From contig NZ_JASJOE010000025.1 in NCBI RefSeq assembly GCF_030163755.1, positions 1 to 50,308 of the forward strand: a stretch of DNA of 50,308 nucleotides, written 5' to 3'. Positions within the stretch are counted from its first letter, which is position 1. Each line of letters opens with the position of its first letter. This stretch comes from Roseicyclus amphidinii. Its GTDB lineage: Bacteria > Pseudomonadota > Alphaproteobacteria > Rhodobacterales > Rhodobacteraceae. Positions 26,441 through 35,895 of this stretch are shown piece by piece. The notes under the pieces were generated by a model that was not told where the DNA came from, did not search any database, and saw nothing but the letters and a program-made list of their open reading frames with translations. A program made the translations under genes and the position numbers.

Positions 26441-26456
26441 ACTGTCCCGACGCCGA

Positions 26457-26660
26457 TCACCAATGCGGCGGCTTCTGGTCGGCGAGCGGGATGGTGCCGC
26501 CCGCATCGACCTCGCGCTCGGCCTCGCGCTGCATCAGCATCTCGACCCGGCGGGTCAGCCGCGCGATCTCGGCATCCTGCCGCGCCACCACCTCCGAGAG
26601 GTCATCCACCGCCCGCTCTAGGTGGGCGATCCGCTCTTCCAGACCCGTGTCGCCTGCCAT
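26457..26660 (-). CDS. slyX: SlyX family protein
   Basis: A 67-residue soluble protein that is nearly all coiled coil: LEERIAHLERAVDDLSEVVARQDAEIARLTRRVEMLMQRE (about 7-46) shows clear heptads. It ends ADQKPPHW, the PPHY/PPHW tail diagnostic of SlyX. The biochemical role of SlyX is unknown. The start at 26660 is supported by AAGGAGGGGCGGA immediately upstream. Divergent from hisS, with three 11-bp direct repeats between the two genes. Confidence 0.9.
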   Translation of the reverse strand: MAGDTGLEERIAHLERAVDDLSEVVARQDAEIARLTRRVEMLMQREAEREVDAGGTIPLADQKPPHW

Positions 26661-26690
26661 TCCGCCCCTCCTTCGCCGTATGCACCGGGT

Positions 26691-26723
26691 GTGTACGGCA
26701 TGTGTACGCGATGTGTACGCGCG
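26691..26723. repeat. Three 11-bp direct repeats (GTGTACGnnnn) between slyX and hisS
   Basis: Units begin at 26691, 26702 and 26713, each starting GTGTACG, so the core recurs exactly every 11 bp, about one helical turn. They lie upstream of both divergent genes. This spacing suits cooperative binding of a regulator to one face of the DNA. Confidence 0.75.
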
Positions 26724-26748
26724 GCTCCGCCCGGTCAAGCCCGCCGCC

Positions 26749-26777
26749 TTGCCGATCCCGCGCCCCTCCGCTAGAGG
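26749..26777 (+). promoter_or_regulatory. Possible hisS promoter
   Basis: TTGCCG (26749-26754) and TAGAGG (26772-26777) are separated by 17 bp and lie 33 bases before the hisS ATG. The match to the housekeeping consensus is moderate only. Confidence 0.35.
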
Positions 26778-26810
26778 GGGCGCAACCCCGGACCGGATGC
26801 GAGACGCACC

Positions 26811-28289
26811 ATGGCCAAGCCCAAGAAACAGCCCCGCCCCAAGGCCGAAACGCCGAAAGGGTTCCGCGATTATTTCGGCGCCGAGGTGACCGAGCGCCAG
26901 CACATGCTGGAAAAGATCGCCGAGGTCTACCGCCTCCACGGCTTCGACCCGCTCGAGACCTCCGCCGTCGAAACGGTCGAGGCCTTGGGCAAGTTCCTCC
27001 CCGACGTCGACCGCCCCAACGAGGGCGTTTTCGCCTTCGAGGAAGACGACACCTGGCTCGCCCTCCGCTACGATCTGACGGCCCCCCTGGCCCGTGTCGC
27101 CGCCCAGTATCGCAACGACCTCCCCTTCCCCTATCGCCGCTACGCGATGGGGCCGGTCTGGCGCAACGAGAAGCCGGGGCCGGGGCGGTTTCGGCAATTC
27201 TATCAATGCGATGCGGATACGGTCGGCGCGCCATCGGTCGCGGCGGATGCCGAGATCTGCGGGATGCTGGCCGACACTTTGGAGGCCGTCGGCATCCCCC
27301 GCGGCGACTACATCGTGCGGGTCAACAACCGCAAGGTTCTGAACGGCGTGCTCGAGGTCGCGGGCCTTGCGGGCGAGGACAAGGCGGCCGAGCGCGGCAT
27401 CGTGCTGCGCGCCATCGACAAGCTCGACAAGTTCGGCCCGGAGGGCGTCCGCCACCTCCTCGGCGAGGGGCGCATGGACGAGAGCGGCGACTTCACCAAG
27501 GGCGCGGGCCTGTCCGAGGCGCAGGCCGATGTCATCATGGGGTTCATGGACGCGCGGCGCGCGGATGGCGCGGCCACGGTGGCGCGCCTGCGCGAATTGG
27601 TGATGGGCTCACAGATCGGCGAGCAAGGCGTCCAAGAGCTTGAAACCATTGCAGAACTCCTCGCCGCCGCAGGCTACGGCCCCGACCGTATCGTCATCGA
27701 CCCTTCCGTCGTGCGGGGCCTCGGCTACTACACCGGCCCGGTCTTCGAGGCCGAGCTGACCTTCGAGATCACCGACGAAAAGGGCCGCCCGCGGCAGTTC
27801 GGCTCGGTCGCGGGCGGCGGGCGCTATGACGACCTCGTCAAGCGCTTCACCGGGCAGGAGGTTCCGGCCACCGGCGTCTCCATCGGCGTCGACCGGCTGC
27901 TGGCCGCGCTGCGCGCCAAGGGCCGCCTGACCGGCGAGACCCAGGGCCCCGTCATCGTCACCGTCATGGACCGTGACCGCATGGCCGAGTACCAGGCGAT
28001 GGCCACGACGCTGAGGCAGGCGGGCATCCGCGCCGAGGTCTATCTCGGCAACCCCAAGAACTTCGGCAACCAGTTGAAATACGCCGACAAACGCGCCTCT
28101 CCCGTCGCCGTGATCCAGGGCGAGGACGAGGCCGCGCGCGGCGTGGTGCAGCTGAAAGACCTGATCCTCGGCGCGAAGCTGGCCGAGGAAGCGACGCTCG
28201 AGGAATGGAAATCCCAGCCCGCGCAGGTCGAGGTGCCGCTTGCTGATCTTGTAGAAGAAACCCGCAAGCTTCTGGGCCGCCACCAGTGA
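26811..28289 (+). CDS. hisS: Histidine--tRNA ligase
   Basis: A 492-residue class II aminoacyl-tRNA synthetase that charges tRNA-His. [30 protein letters not shown] is the N-terminal catalytic segment with motif 1. [51 protein letters not shown] contains motif 2. [15 protein letters not shown] is the HisA-type histidine-binding motif. [16 protein letters not shown] and [13 protein letters not shown] contain motif 3. An anticodon-binding domain follows from about 385. The insertion of extra residues relative to the E. coli form is usual for alphaproteobacteria. Its TGA overlaps the GTG start of hisZ, linking translation to the first step of histidine biosynthesis. Confidence 0.96.
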   Translation: MAKPKKQPRPKAETPKGFRDYFGAEVTERQHMLEKIAEVYRLHGFDPLETSAVETVEALGKFLPDVDRPNEGVFAFEEDDTWLALRYDLTAPLARVAAQYRNDLPFPYRRYAMGPVWRNEKPGPGRFRQFYQCDADTVGAPSVAADAEICGMLADTLEAVGIPRGDYIVRVNNRKVLNGVLEVAGLAGEDKAAERGIVLRAIDKLDKFGPEGVRHLLGEGRMDESGDFTKGAGLSEAQADVIMGFMDARRADGAATVARLRELVMGSQIGEQGVQELETIAELLAAAGYGPDRIVIDPSVVRGLGYYTGPVFEAELTFEITDEKGRPRQFGSVAGGGRYDDLVKRFTGQEVPATGVSIGVDRLLAALRAKGRLTGETQGPVIVTVMDRDRMAEYQAMATTLRQAGIRAEVYLGNPKNFGNQLKYADKRASPVAVIQGEDEAARGVVQLKDLILGAKLAEEATLEEWKSQPAQVEVPLADLVEETRKLLGRHQ

Positions 28290-29395
28290 CCGACAAACCC
28301 GCCATCAGGGCCGAGGCCGCGCGCCTTGCGGCCTATTTCGAGGCCGCGGGCGCGTTGCCCTTCGAGGCCGATCTGCTGTTGCCCGCCGACACGCTCCTGG
28401 ACCTCTACGGCGAGGATATCCGCGCCCGCGCCTACGTCACCCATGACCCCGACCGGGGCGAGATGATGCTGCGCCCCGACTTCACCGTGCCGGTCGTCCA
28501 ACGCCACATGGCGGGCGGGGCCGAGCCCGCGCGCTACACCTACGCGGGCGAGGTGTTCCGCACGCAGGCCGCAGGCTCGAACCGGCCGAGCGAATACCTG
28601 CAGGTGGGCTACGAGCTGTTCCGGCGCGACGATCCCGTCGCCGCCGATGCCGAGGTCTTCGCCCTGTTCTCCGAGGTGCTTTCGCCCGCCGGGCTGCGCG
28701 CGGTGACGGGCGATATCGGCATCCTGCTGGCCGCCATCGACAGCCTGACGACGACGGACGCGCGCAAGGCGGCGCTGCGCCGCCATGTCTGGCGCCCGCG
28801 CCGCTTCCGCGCGCTCATCGACCGCTACACCGGCCGCGCGCCGGTGCCGCCCGCCCGCGCCGCGCTGGTCGAGACGGTGCAGGCGCGCGACGCGGCCACG
28901 CTGATCGCCGAGGGCGGCCCCGAGATCGGGTTGCGCAGCGCGGCCGATATCGCGGCCCGCATCGAAGCACTGGCCGAAGACGCCGCCGCCCCGCCCATTC
29001 CCGCCGCCGAGGCCGAGGTTCTGGGCGTGATCCTGTCGCTCAAGGCGGCGCTGCCCGACGCCTGCGAACAGCTGCGCGACGCCAGTGTCGACCTGCCGGG
29101 CCTCTCCCCCGCGGTCGAGACCTTCGCCGCCCGCATCGCGGCGCTGGACGACGCGGGGATCGACGTGGCGGGCCTTCCGTTCGAGGCGAGCTACGGGCGC
29201 ACGACGATGGAATATTACGACGGTTTCGTCTTCGGCTTCCTGGCCGAGGGCCGCGCCGACCTGCCCCCGGTGGCCACCGGCGGGCGCTACGACGCGCTGA
29301 CGCGCATCCTTGGCGGGGGGCGGTCGATCCCAGCGGTGGGCGGGGTGATCCGGCCCGAGCTTCTGCGCCGCGTGATGACGGAGGCCACGGCATGA
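28286..29395 (+). CDS. hisZ: ATP phosphoribosyltransferase regulatory subunit
   Basis: A 369-residue HisRS paralogue without tRNA-charging activity. HisZ activates short-form HisG and carries the histidine feedback site. [14 protein letters not shown] and [27 protein letters not shown] correspond to motif 2, and [11 protein letters not shown] with [14 protein letters not shown] to the HisA-like motif; no anticodon-binding domain is present. The start is GTG at 28286 inside the hisS stop (GTGA). Its own stop overlaps the hisG ATG (29392-29395), so all three genes are translationally coupled. Confidence 0.95.
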   Translation: MTDKPAIRAEAARLAAYFEAAGALPFEADLLLPADTLLDLYGEDIRARAYVTHDPDRGEMMLRPDFTVPVVQRHMAGGAEPARYTYAGEVFRTQAAGSNRPSEYLQVGYELFRRDDPVAADAEVFALFSEVLSPAGLRAVTGDIGILLAAIDSLTTTDARKAALRRHVWRPRRFRALIDRYTGRAPVPPARAALVETVQARDAATLIAEGGPEIGLRSAADIAARIEALAEDAAAPPIPAAEAEVLGVILSLKAALPDACEQLRDASVDLPGLSPAVETFAARIAALDDAGIDVAGLPFEASYGRTTMEYYDGFVFGFLAEGRADLPPVATGGRYDALTRILGGGRSIPAVGGVIRPELLRRVMTEATA

Positions 29396-30084
29396 CGATC
29401 CGGCTTGGCGTGCCGTCCAAGGGGCGGCTGATGGACAAGACCTTTGCCTGGTTCGCGGATCGCGGGCTGGACATGCGGCGCAGCGGGTCCGAACGCGAAT
29501 ACGCCGCCGAGGTGGCGGGGGCGGACGTGGAGCTGATGCTGCTTTCGGCGGGCGAGATCCCGCGCGAGCTGGCGGCAGGGCGCATCCACCTGGGCGTCAC
29601 GGGGTCCGATCTTGTGCAAGAACGCATCCCCGCTTGGGACCAGGCGGTCGAGGTGGTGGCCCAGATGGGCTTTGGCCATGCCGACCTTGTGATCGCGGTG
29701 CCGGCCTGTTGGGTGGATGTCGCAACGCTCGACGATCTGGACGTGGTCGCCGCGGCCTTCCGCGCGCGGCACGGGTTCCGCCTTCGGATCGCCACGAAAT
29801 ATCACCGGCTGGTGCGCGATTTCCTGCGCGAGGCGGGCGTCGCCGATTACCAGCTTGTCGACAGCCAGGGCGCGACCGAGGGCACGGTGGCCCATGGCAC
29901 CGCCGAGGCGATCGCCGACATCACCTCGACCGGTGAGACGCTGCGGGCCAACCACCTGAAAATCCTTGACGATGGGTTGATCCACCGCTCCGAGGCGACG
30001 CTGTTCCGCGCGCGCGGCGCGGCCTGGGGCGCGGCCGAGCGCGCGGCCCTGGACCAGGTGATCGGCCTGATCGACGGGGCGTGA
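29392..30084 (+). CDS. hisG: ATP phosphoribosyltransferase, short form
   Basis: A 230-residue HisG(S) catalysing the first step of histidine biosynthesis, ATP plus PRPP to phosphoribosyl-ATP. LGVPSKGRLMDKTFAWFADRGL at the N-terminus, IHLGVTGSDLVQE and VDSQGATEGTVAHGTAEAIADITSTGETLRANHLKIL (PRPP-binding loop) are seen. The C-terminal regulatory domain of long HisG is missing, which explains why hisZ lies just upstream. The ATG overlaps the hisZ stop. It converges with the DUF1489 gene 18 bases downstream. Confidence 0.96.
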   Translation: MTIRLGVPSKGRLMDKTFAWFADRGLDMRRSGSEREYAAEVAGADVELMLLSAGEIPRELAAGRIHLGVTGSDLVQERIPAWDQAVEVVAQMGFGHADLVIAVPACWVDVATLDDLDVVAAAFRARHGFRLRIATKYHRLVRDFLREAGVADYQLVDSQGATEGTVAHGTAEAIADITSTGETLRANHLKILDDGLIHRSEATLFRARGAAWGAAERAALDQVIGLIDGA

Positions 30085-30102
30085 TCAACCGGGCCTGACC
30101 GC

Positions 30103-30534
30103 TCAGAGCACCCCGATATCGGCCAGCGCCGATTGCAGCTCGGGCGGCAGCGCCTCTTCGCTCTCGCGGCCCTTGGGCAGGTCGCGCGGTGCATCCTCGG
30201 GCTTGAGGTAGCGCCAGCCCTGGAAGGGGCGTTTGGGTGTCGCAGCCACCCGCGTCACCTCGGGGTCGAGCACGATGCCGCAGCGCGTGATGCCGTCGCC
30301 GCCCATCACCTCGTCGAAGCGCAGGATGCGCTGGCGGCACAGCACCAGCCCCTTGAACACCCAGTAGAGCGAGCCGCCGTTCAGCACCTCGTCGGCGCGC
30401 TTGGGCCACATCCGCGTGACATGCCGCGGCAGTCCGTCCGGCCCCTTGGCGCGCGGGTTCTTCTGCCAGTCGAGCAGGTCTTCGACGGCTTCGGCGCCGA
30501 CGCAGAGTTTCACCAGATGCACGTGATTTGTCAT
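30103..30534 (-). CDS. DUF1489 family protein
   Basis: A 143-residue soluble protein of the alphaproteobacterial DUF1489 family, whose function is unknown. HLVKLCVGAEAVEDLLDWQ opens the protein; HVTRMWPKRADEVLNGGSLYWVFKGLVLCRQRILRFDEV and GDGITRCGIVLDPEVTRVAATPKRPFQGWRYLKPEDAPRDL are the family's strongly conserved stretches. The start at 30534 (MTNHVHLVKL) fits the family; the longer frame adds a cysteine-rich part without coding character. No clear ribosome site is visible. It converges with hisG. Confidence 0.88.
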   Translation of the reverse strand: MTNHVHLVKLCVGAEAVEDLLDWQKNPRAKGPDGLPRHVTRMWPKRADEVLNGGSLYWVFKGLVLCRQRILRFDEVMGGDGITRCGIVLDPEVTRVAATPKRPFQGWRYLKPEDAPRDLPKGRESEEALPPELQSALADIGVL

Positions 30535-30678
30535 GAGATGCCCACATTCCCTTGCGGCACACCTAGCATGGCAGACCACGGCCGCAAGGCCATGGCCCGC
30601 CATGCACCCATGCGCGCCTGTGGCCTGGGGGGCGGTGGCGCATGGGGTCCGGTTGCCTGCGCGCGCAGGCCGCCCGCG

Positions 30679-31719
30679 TCAGCCGGGCCCGCCCGCGGCC
30701 AGCAATTCCTTTCGGGTGATGAAGGGCAGGGCGGGCTCCATCGGGTCGAGAGGCGCGGAGAGAAGCTCGGGGAAGACCGTCCTGATCTCGTCGAGCGCGC
30801 GCGGGTCGAGGCCCTGCATCCGCAGCTGTGGCCCCAGGAACAGGCTTTCGGCCGGCAGCCCGTTCGCCACGAGAACGAGATGCTCACGGCACAGGATGTG
30901 GTGATAGTCGAGCCGCCGCGTCTGACGGTCGACATAGGCGATGTCGCCGACGAGGTGACGGGCGGCGCACAGCCCCCGCGGCACGCCCGCCACCAGTTCA
31001 AGCGCCGGCGGCGCCACCTCGATCCGGTGCTGCGGAGAGACCACGAGTTCCGTGTAGGGGCGACCGGCGCCAAAGGCGTTGGTGCGGATCCGGATCGGCC
31101 GGATCGCGCGGACCTCGGGGCGCGGCACCATCAGGTTGACGGTCCTGCGACCGGTCCAGAGGATCTCGTGGAAGCCGTCATGCGTGTCCAGAACCTGCCC
31201 ACCCGCCTGCAGGTCCTCGACCGGGAGATCCCCGTCCGGGGTGCGGATCAAGGTTCCGGCCGCGAAACAGGGAATGACGGCCGGATCCGCCGTCAGCGAA
31301 AAGCTGACCAGCAGGTTCTCGAGCCCCAGGAGCGCCTCGGGCGGGCCGTCCGGCAGGATGAGGAACACCTGCCCGCCGGCCTCGAACACGGTGACCTCGA
31401 CCGGGTCGCCGATCAGGTCGAAGACGGCACCGGTGATGCCACCGAGCAGCCCGCCGATCCCTCCGAGCAGGCCGCCACCGTCCGACACGGCGGTGCCCAC
31501 CTGCATGGTGCCCGAGCCGATGAAGGTGATCGCCTCTCCGTTCAGCGTCGCGGTGCCGGTATCGCCGGGGCCAAGCACCCCGTCATCCTCTTCGAAGGTA
31601 GCGGTGATCGGATCACCCAGGGCCGTGAATGCGAATGTGTTCGCGTTCAGACCTGCCAGCGTGGCGTCTGCGCCGAGAACCGCGTTGAACGGGGTAACGG
31701 TGGTAATCGTACGTGTCAT
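30679..31719 (-). CDS. Hint-domain (Hedgehog/intein-type) protein
   Basis: A 346-residue protein. Residues 1-145 form a glycine-rich, acidic region with GGGLLGGIGGLLGGITG and no signal peptide. From 149, IPCFAAGTLIRTPDGDLPVEDLQAGGQVLDTHDG starts a Hint_2 domain in which C151 is the splicing-type nucleophile. ELVVSPQHRIEV supplies the conserved histidine block, and YHHILCREHLVLVANGLPAESLFLG the C-terminal block. Such proteins are frequent in roseobacters; their N-terminal part is often secreted by a type I system, and the Hint part may cleave itself. No partner exporter is nearby. The start at 31719 follows an AT-rich promoter-like tract. Confidence 0.88.
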   Translation of the reverse strand: MTRTITTVTPFNAVLGADATLAGLNANTFAFTALGDPITATFEEDDGVLGPGDTGTATLNGEAITFIGSGTMQVGTAVSDGGGLLGGIGGLLGGITGAVFDLIGDPVEVTVFEAGGQVFLILPDGPPEALLGLENLLVSFSLTADPAVIPCFAAGTLIRTPDGDLPVEDLQAGGQVLDTHDGFHEILWTGRRTVNLMVPRPEVRAIRPIRIRTNAFGAGRPYTELVVSPQHRIEVAPPALELVAGVPRGLCAARHLVGDIAYVDRQTRRLDYHHILCREHLVLVANGLPAESLFLGPQLRMQGLDPRALDEIRTVFPELLSAPLDPMEPALPFITRKELLAAGGPG

Positions 31720-32046
31720 TCGAGCCTCGGGTAATCCGACCGAAACCCGGGTAGGCTGATTGGAGATATTGAGTCAAATACTTGATATACATATATTTTA
31801 TTTTTCTTTCCTGATGAAACTTCGGCCCGATGGCTTTCGTTTCTCATAAATTGGACGGTCCGTTGGCGATCGTCGATAATGATGATTTTGCACATAAATT
31901 AAGCAGTTTTCGCCTGCCTCACGGGCGGTGGCACGTGTAGGTGCAGGGCCCGGCACAAGACGGGCGCGACTCGCGCATGATCGTTGACCGGGCCGATGCG
32001 GTGGCCTATCTCATGGCTCCCCTGACCCTGCCGGAAAATCGCTGCC
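31720..32046. promoter_or_regulatory. AT-rich divergent intergenic region between the Hint gene and nrdJ
   Basis: 327 bp without a gene. The part at about 31770-31880 is very AT-rich for this genome (runs such as TATACATATATTTTATTTTT). On the minus strand TTTGACT lies about 55 bases before the Hint ATG and could be part of a promoter. A 13-base palindrome (GCGCGA-C-TCGCGC) lies at 31964-31976, on the nrdJ side. I do not see the conserved boxes of a cobalamin riboswitch or an NrdR box. Confidence 0.5.
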
Positions 32047-34320
32047 ATGACCCGCTTCGCCGCCCCCATCGCCGAACAGATCTGGGATATGAAATATCGC
32101 CTGAAAGAGGCGGACGGCACGCCCATCGACCAGTCGGTCGAGGATACGTGGCGGCGGATCGCCCGTGCGCTGGCCTCGGTCGAACAGGACGCCGCGGGCT
32201 GGGAGGATCGGTTCTACACCGCGCTCGAGGATTTCAAATACCTGCCCGCGGGCCGGATCGTGGCGGGGGCGGGCACGGGGCGGTCGGTGACGCTGTTCAA
32301 CTGCTTCGTCATGGGCACGATCCCCGACAGCATGGGGGGCATCTTCGACAACCTGAAAGAGGCCGCGCTGACCATGCAGCAGGGCGGGGGGATCGGCTAC
32401 GACTTCTCGACCATCCGTCCCAAGGGGGCCGAGGTGCATGGCGTGGCCGCCGATGCCTCGGGGCCGCTGTCCTTCATGGATGTCTGGGACGCGATGTGTC
32501 GCACGATCATGTCGGCGGGCTCGCGCCGCGGCGCGATGATGGCGACACTGCGCTGCGACCACCCGGATATCGAGGCCTTCATCGACGCGAAGTCCGACCC
32601 CGCGCGGCTGCGCATGTTCAACGTTTCGGTGCTGGTGACCGATGCCTTCATGGCGGCGGTCGAGGCGGATGGCCCGTGGGAGCTGACCTTTGGCGGTCGG
32701 GTCTATCGCACCCTGCAGGCGCGCGACCTGTGGAACAGGATCATGCGCGCGACCTATGATTACGCCGAACCGGGCGTGATCTTCATCGACCGCATCAACG
32801 CCGAGAACAACCTGAACTACGCCGAGACCATCGCGGCGACGAACCCCTGCGGCGAGCAGCCGTTGCCGCCCTATGGCGCCTGCCTGCTGGGGTCGGTCAA
32901 CCTTGCGCGGCTGGTCGATGATCCCTTCACCGAGGCGGCAAGGATCGACGAGGGCAAGCTGGCCGATCTGGTCGCGCTCTCGGTGCGGATGATGGACAAT
33001 GTCGTCGACGCCTCGCGCTTCCCGCTGGAGGCCCAGGCGCAAGAGGCCGCGGCCAAGCGCCGGATCGGGCTGGGGGTCACGGGCCTTGCCGATGCGCTGG
33101 CGATGATCGGGCTGCGCTACGGGTCCGAAGCGGCCGCTACGAAATCCGCTGAGTGGATGGCGGTGATCGCCAACGCGAGCTATCGCGCCTCGGCCCTGCT
33201 GGCGCAGGAAAAGGGGGCGTTCCCGCTTTATGACAAGGCGGCCTATGCCGAGGCCCCGATGATCAAGCGGCTCTCGCCCGAGGTGCAGGCGCTGATCGCC
33301 GAGCACGGGTTGCGCAATGCGCTGCTGACCTCCATCGCGCCGACCGGCACGATCTCGCTTTTCGCCGGGAACGTGAGTTCAGGGATCGAGCCGATCTTCG
33401 CCAATTCCTACACCCGCAAGGTGCTTCAGCCCGACGGGACACGCACCGAGGAAGAGGTGGTCGATTACGCCGTGGCCGCATGGCGCGACCGCATGGGCGA
33501 CACGCCCCTGCCCGAGCATTTCGTCACCGCCCAGACGCTTGCCCCGATGGATCACGTGCGGATGCAGGCCGCCGCCCAGCCCTGGATCGACAGCTCGATC
33601 TCCAAGACGATCAACGTGCCCGCCGACATCTCCTTCGAGGATTTCAAGGACGTCTACACGCAGGCCTACGCCACCGGCTGCAAGGGCTGCACGACCTACC
33701 GCCCGAACGACGTGACCGGCTCGGTCCTGTCGGTCAGCGAAAGCGCCGACAAGCCCGAGGGTGTCGAGGCCGCCGAGGCGGCAGGGGGCGAGATCATCTA
33801 CATGTCCGAGCCGCTGGACCGGCCCGCCTCGCTGGAGGGGCACACTTACAAGGTCAAGTGGCCCGACAGCGAGCATGCGCTGTACATCACGATCAACGAC
33901 ATCGTGCTGGCGGGCCACCGGCGGCCTTTCGAGGTCTTCATCAATTCCAAGAACATGGAGCATTTCGCCTGGACGGTCGCGCTGACGCGGATGATCTCGG
34001 CGGTGTTCCGGCGCGGCGGCGACGTGAGCTTCGTGGTGGAGGAGCTGAAGGCCGTCTTCGACCCGCGCGGAGGGGCGTGGATGAACGGCAAGTATGTTCC
34101 TTCGATCCTGGCCGCCATCGGCGGCGTGATCGAACGGCACATGATCGCCATCGGCTTCCTCGAGGGGGAGGGGATGGGCCTGAAATCCGACCCGCAGGAG
34201 CAGGTGGTGAACCTCGGCCACAAGCCCGGCCCGGCCTGCCCCAATTGCGGACAGTTCGACATGCGCATGGCCGAGGGGTGCCTGACCTGCAACAGCTGCG
34301 GCTATTCCAAGTGTAGTTGA
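32047..34320 (+). CDS. nrdJ: Vitamin B12-dependent ribonucleotide reductase (class II)
   Basis: A 757-residue adenosylcobalamin-dependent reductase that makes deoxyribonucleotides with or without oxygen. ATNPCGEQPLPPYGACLLGSVNL carries the thiyl-radical cysteine C268 and E270; NCFVMG (C86) and a C-terminal counterpart would be the redox pair. QGGGIGYDFSTIRPKG, MMDNVVDASRFPLEAQ and SIAPTGTISLFAGNVSSGIEPIF are class hallmarks. The C-terminal PACPNCGQFDMRMAEGCLTCNSCGYSKC (about 730-756) is a zinc-ribbon/redox tail found in the NrdJ of many proteobacteria. The ATG at 32047 has only a weak GGAAAA site before it. As the probable main dNTP source, it makes the cell depend on cobalamin. Confidence 0.95.
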   Translation: MTRFAAPIAEQIWDMKYRLKEADGTPIDQSVEDTWRRIARALASVEQDAAGWEDRFYTALEDFKYLPAGRIVAGAGTGRSVTLFNCFVMGTIPDSMGGIFDNLKEAALTMQQGGGIGYDFSTIRPKGAEVHGVAADASGPLSFMDVWDAMCRTIMSAGSRRGAMMATLRCDHPDIEAFIDAKSDPARLRMFNVSVLVTDAFMAAVEADGPWELTFGGRVYRTLQARDLWNRIMRATYDYAEPGVIFIDRINAENNLNYAETIAATNPCGEQPLPPYGACLLGSVNLARLVDDPFTEAARIDEGKLADLVALSVRMMDNVVDASRFPLEAQAQEAAAKRRIGLGVTGLADALAMIGLRYGSEAAATKSAEWMAVIANASYRASALLAQEKGAFPLYDKAAYAEAPMIKRLSPEVQALIAEHGLRNALLTSIAPTGTISLFAGNVSSGIEPIFANSYTRKVLQPDGTRTEEEVVDYAVAAWRDRMGDTPLPEHFVTAQTLAPMDHVRMQAAAQPWIDSSISKTINVPADISFEDFKDVYTQAYATGCKGCTTYRPNDVTGSVLSVSESADKPEGVEAAEAAGGEIIYMSEPLDRPASLEGHTYKVKWPDSEHALYITINDIVLAGHRRPFEVFINSKNMEHFAWTVALTRMISAVFRRGGDVSFVVEELKAVFDPRGGAWMNGKYVPSILAAIGGVIERHMIAIGFLEGEGMGLKSDPQEQVVNLGHKPGPACPNCGQFDMRMAEGCLTCNSCGYSKCS

Positions 34321-34412
34321 GGGGCGGGGCAGGGGCGGCTTGGGCCTTGCAGGGCTTTCGCCGAACGCTAACCTTCCTGCGCTCACGGCAAAACACCATC
34401 AGGGAGGCACCC

Positions 34413-35729
34413 ATGCCCGACGGCAGCACACCCACGTCACGCCGAAGCGTCGTCGTTTCGGAATTCACGAACTCGGTCCTTGACCCGCAGGCCCCCATGC
34501 TGGGGCCCATCGAGAACGGCGGCACGATCATCGCCAATACCGCGCCGGGCTGCTGGGGCCCGATGATCACGCCGCGGCTGCGTGGCGGGCACGAGGTGAC
34601 GACGCCGGTCTTCGTCCAAGGGGCCGAGGTGGGCGATGCCGTCGCCATCCGCATCCGGGACATCACCGTGACCTCGATCGCCACCGCCTCGGGGCATGAC
34701 AGCTCGCCCGAGGGGTTCTGCCTTGGCGACCCCTATGTCGCGGCGCGCTGCCCGGTCTGCGATACCGTCTGGCCGGAAACCCATGTCGAGGGGATCGGCC
34801 AGGACGCCGTGAAATGCGACGCTTGCGGCAACGCGGTGAAACCCTTCGAGATCGTCCACGGCTACACCGTCACCTTCGACGAGACCCGGAGCGTGGGCCT
34901 GACCCTGCCGCAGGAGGCCGCCGAGACCGTGGCGCGCGACGCGAACCATTACGCGGCCCTTCCCGACGGCAGCCGCCAGCATTCCATCCTGACCTACGCG
35001 CCGTCCGACATGCCCGGCACGCTGGTGCGGATGCGGCCCTTCATGGGCCAGCTCGGAACCTGTCCGTCCATGGCCATGCCCGACAGCCACAACGCGGGCG
35101 ACTTCGGCGCGTTCCTCGTCGGCGCGCCACATGACTACGCGATCACCGAAGAGCAGCTCGCGGAGCACAAGACCGACGGTCACATGGACATCGACGCGGT
35201 CCGCGCCGGTGCGATCATCGTGTGCCCGGTCAAGGTGCCGGGCGCGGGCGTCTACATGGGCGACATGCACGCGGGGCAGGGCGACGGCGAGATCGCCGGT
35301 CACACCATGGACGTCTCGGGCAGCGTGACGCTTCAGGTCGAGGTCGTGAAGGGCTACCCCATCGACGGGCCGGTCCTGTTCCCGCTGGAGGAAGACCTGC
35401 CGCCGCTGGCCAAGCCGTTCTCCGAGGCGGAGAAGGCCAAGGGGCGCCGGCTTGCCGAGAAATGGGGCGTGACTGATATCGAGCCGCTGGCCCCGGTCTC
35501 CGTCATCGGCACGGCGGCGAACCTCAATGCAGCCATCGACAACGGCCTGTCGCGCGCGGCGGCGCTGCTCGACATGACCGTGGCCGAGGTGCGCAATCGC
35601 GCCACGGTGAACGGTGCCATCGAGATCGGCCGCGCGCCCGGCGTGATCCAGGTCACCTTTCTTGCGCCGCTGGCCAGGCTCGACGCGGTCGGCCTTGGGG
35701 ACTACGCGCGCGAGCAATACGGGCTCTGA
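34413..35729 (+). CDS. Acetamidase/formamidase family protein with Cys4 zinc-ribbon-like insert
   Basis: A 438-residue member of the FmdA/AmdA family, enzymes that hydrolyse formamide, acetamide or similar amides to ammonia and acid. GAEVGDAVAIRIRDITV, HSILTYAPSDMPGTLVRMRPFMGQLGTCPSMAMPDSHNAGDFG and VYMGDMHAGQGDGEIAGHTMDVSGSVTLQVEV are the family core; the histidines and acids of the last segment fit the metal site. At 113-138 it has C113-x2-C116 and C135-x2-C138, a zinc-ribbon-like arrangement that I do not expect in the classical formamidases. GGGAGGCACCC sets the ATG at 34413. Alone, 92 bases after nrdJ. Confidence 0.85.
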   Translation: MPDGSTPTSRRSVVVSEFTNSVLDPQAPMLGPIENGGTIIANTAPGCWGPMITPRLRGGHEVTTPVFVQGAEVGDAVAIRIRDITVTSIATASGHDSSPEGFCLGDPYVAARCPVCDTVWPETHVEGIGQDAVKCDACGNAVKPFEIVHGYTVTFDETRSVGLTLPQEAAETVARDANHYAALPDGSRQHSILTYAPSDMPGTLVRMRPFMGQLGTCPSMAMPDSHNAGDFGAFLVGAPHDYAITEEQLAEHKTDGHMDIDAVRAGAIIVCPVKVPGAGVYMGDMHAGQGDGEIAGHTMDVSGSVTLQVEVVKGYPIDGPVLFPLEEDLPPLAKPFSEAEKAKGRRLAEKWGVTDIEPLAPVSVIGTAANLNAAIDNGLSRAAALLDMTVAEVRNRATVNGAIEIGRAPGVIQVTFLAPLARLDAVGLGDYAREQYGL

Positions 35730-35895
35730 CATCATGGGCCGGGGCGGGATGCCCCGCCCCGGCCGTTTCGCCCCGCCCCGCCCCGCCCTGTCCCTGCACG
35801 CCGTGGCGCAAGGCGTGCCCGCCGTCAGGCGATGACAAGGACCGCGCCGGCATAGTATCCCGTCAGGGCAAGTGTCTTGGGTGCGAGTGTGCGTG

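Noticed and set aside
26691-26723. CRISPR-like array
   Set aside because: Only three 11-bp units without spacers and no cas genes in the window.
31720-32046. Cobalamin riboswitch before nrdJ
   Set aside because: Searched by eye for the conserved B12-box and surrounding helices; none seen. A covariance-model scan would decide.
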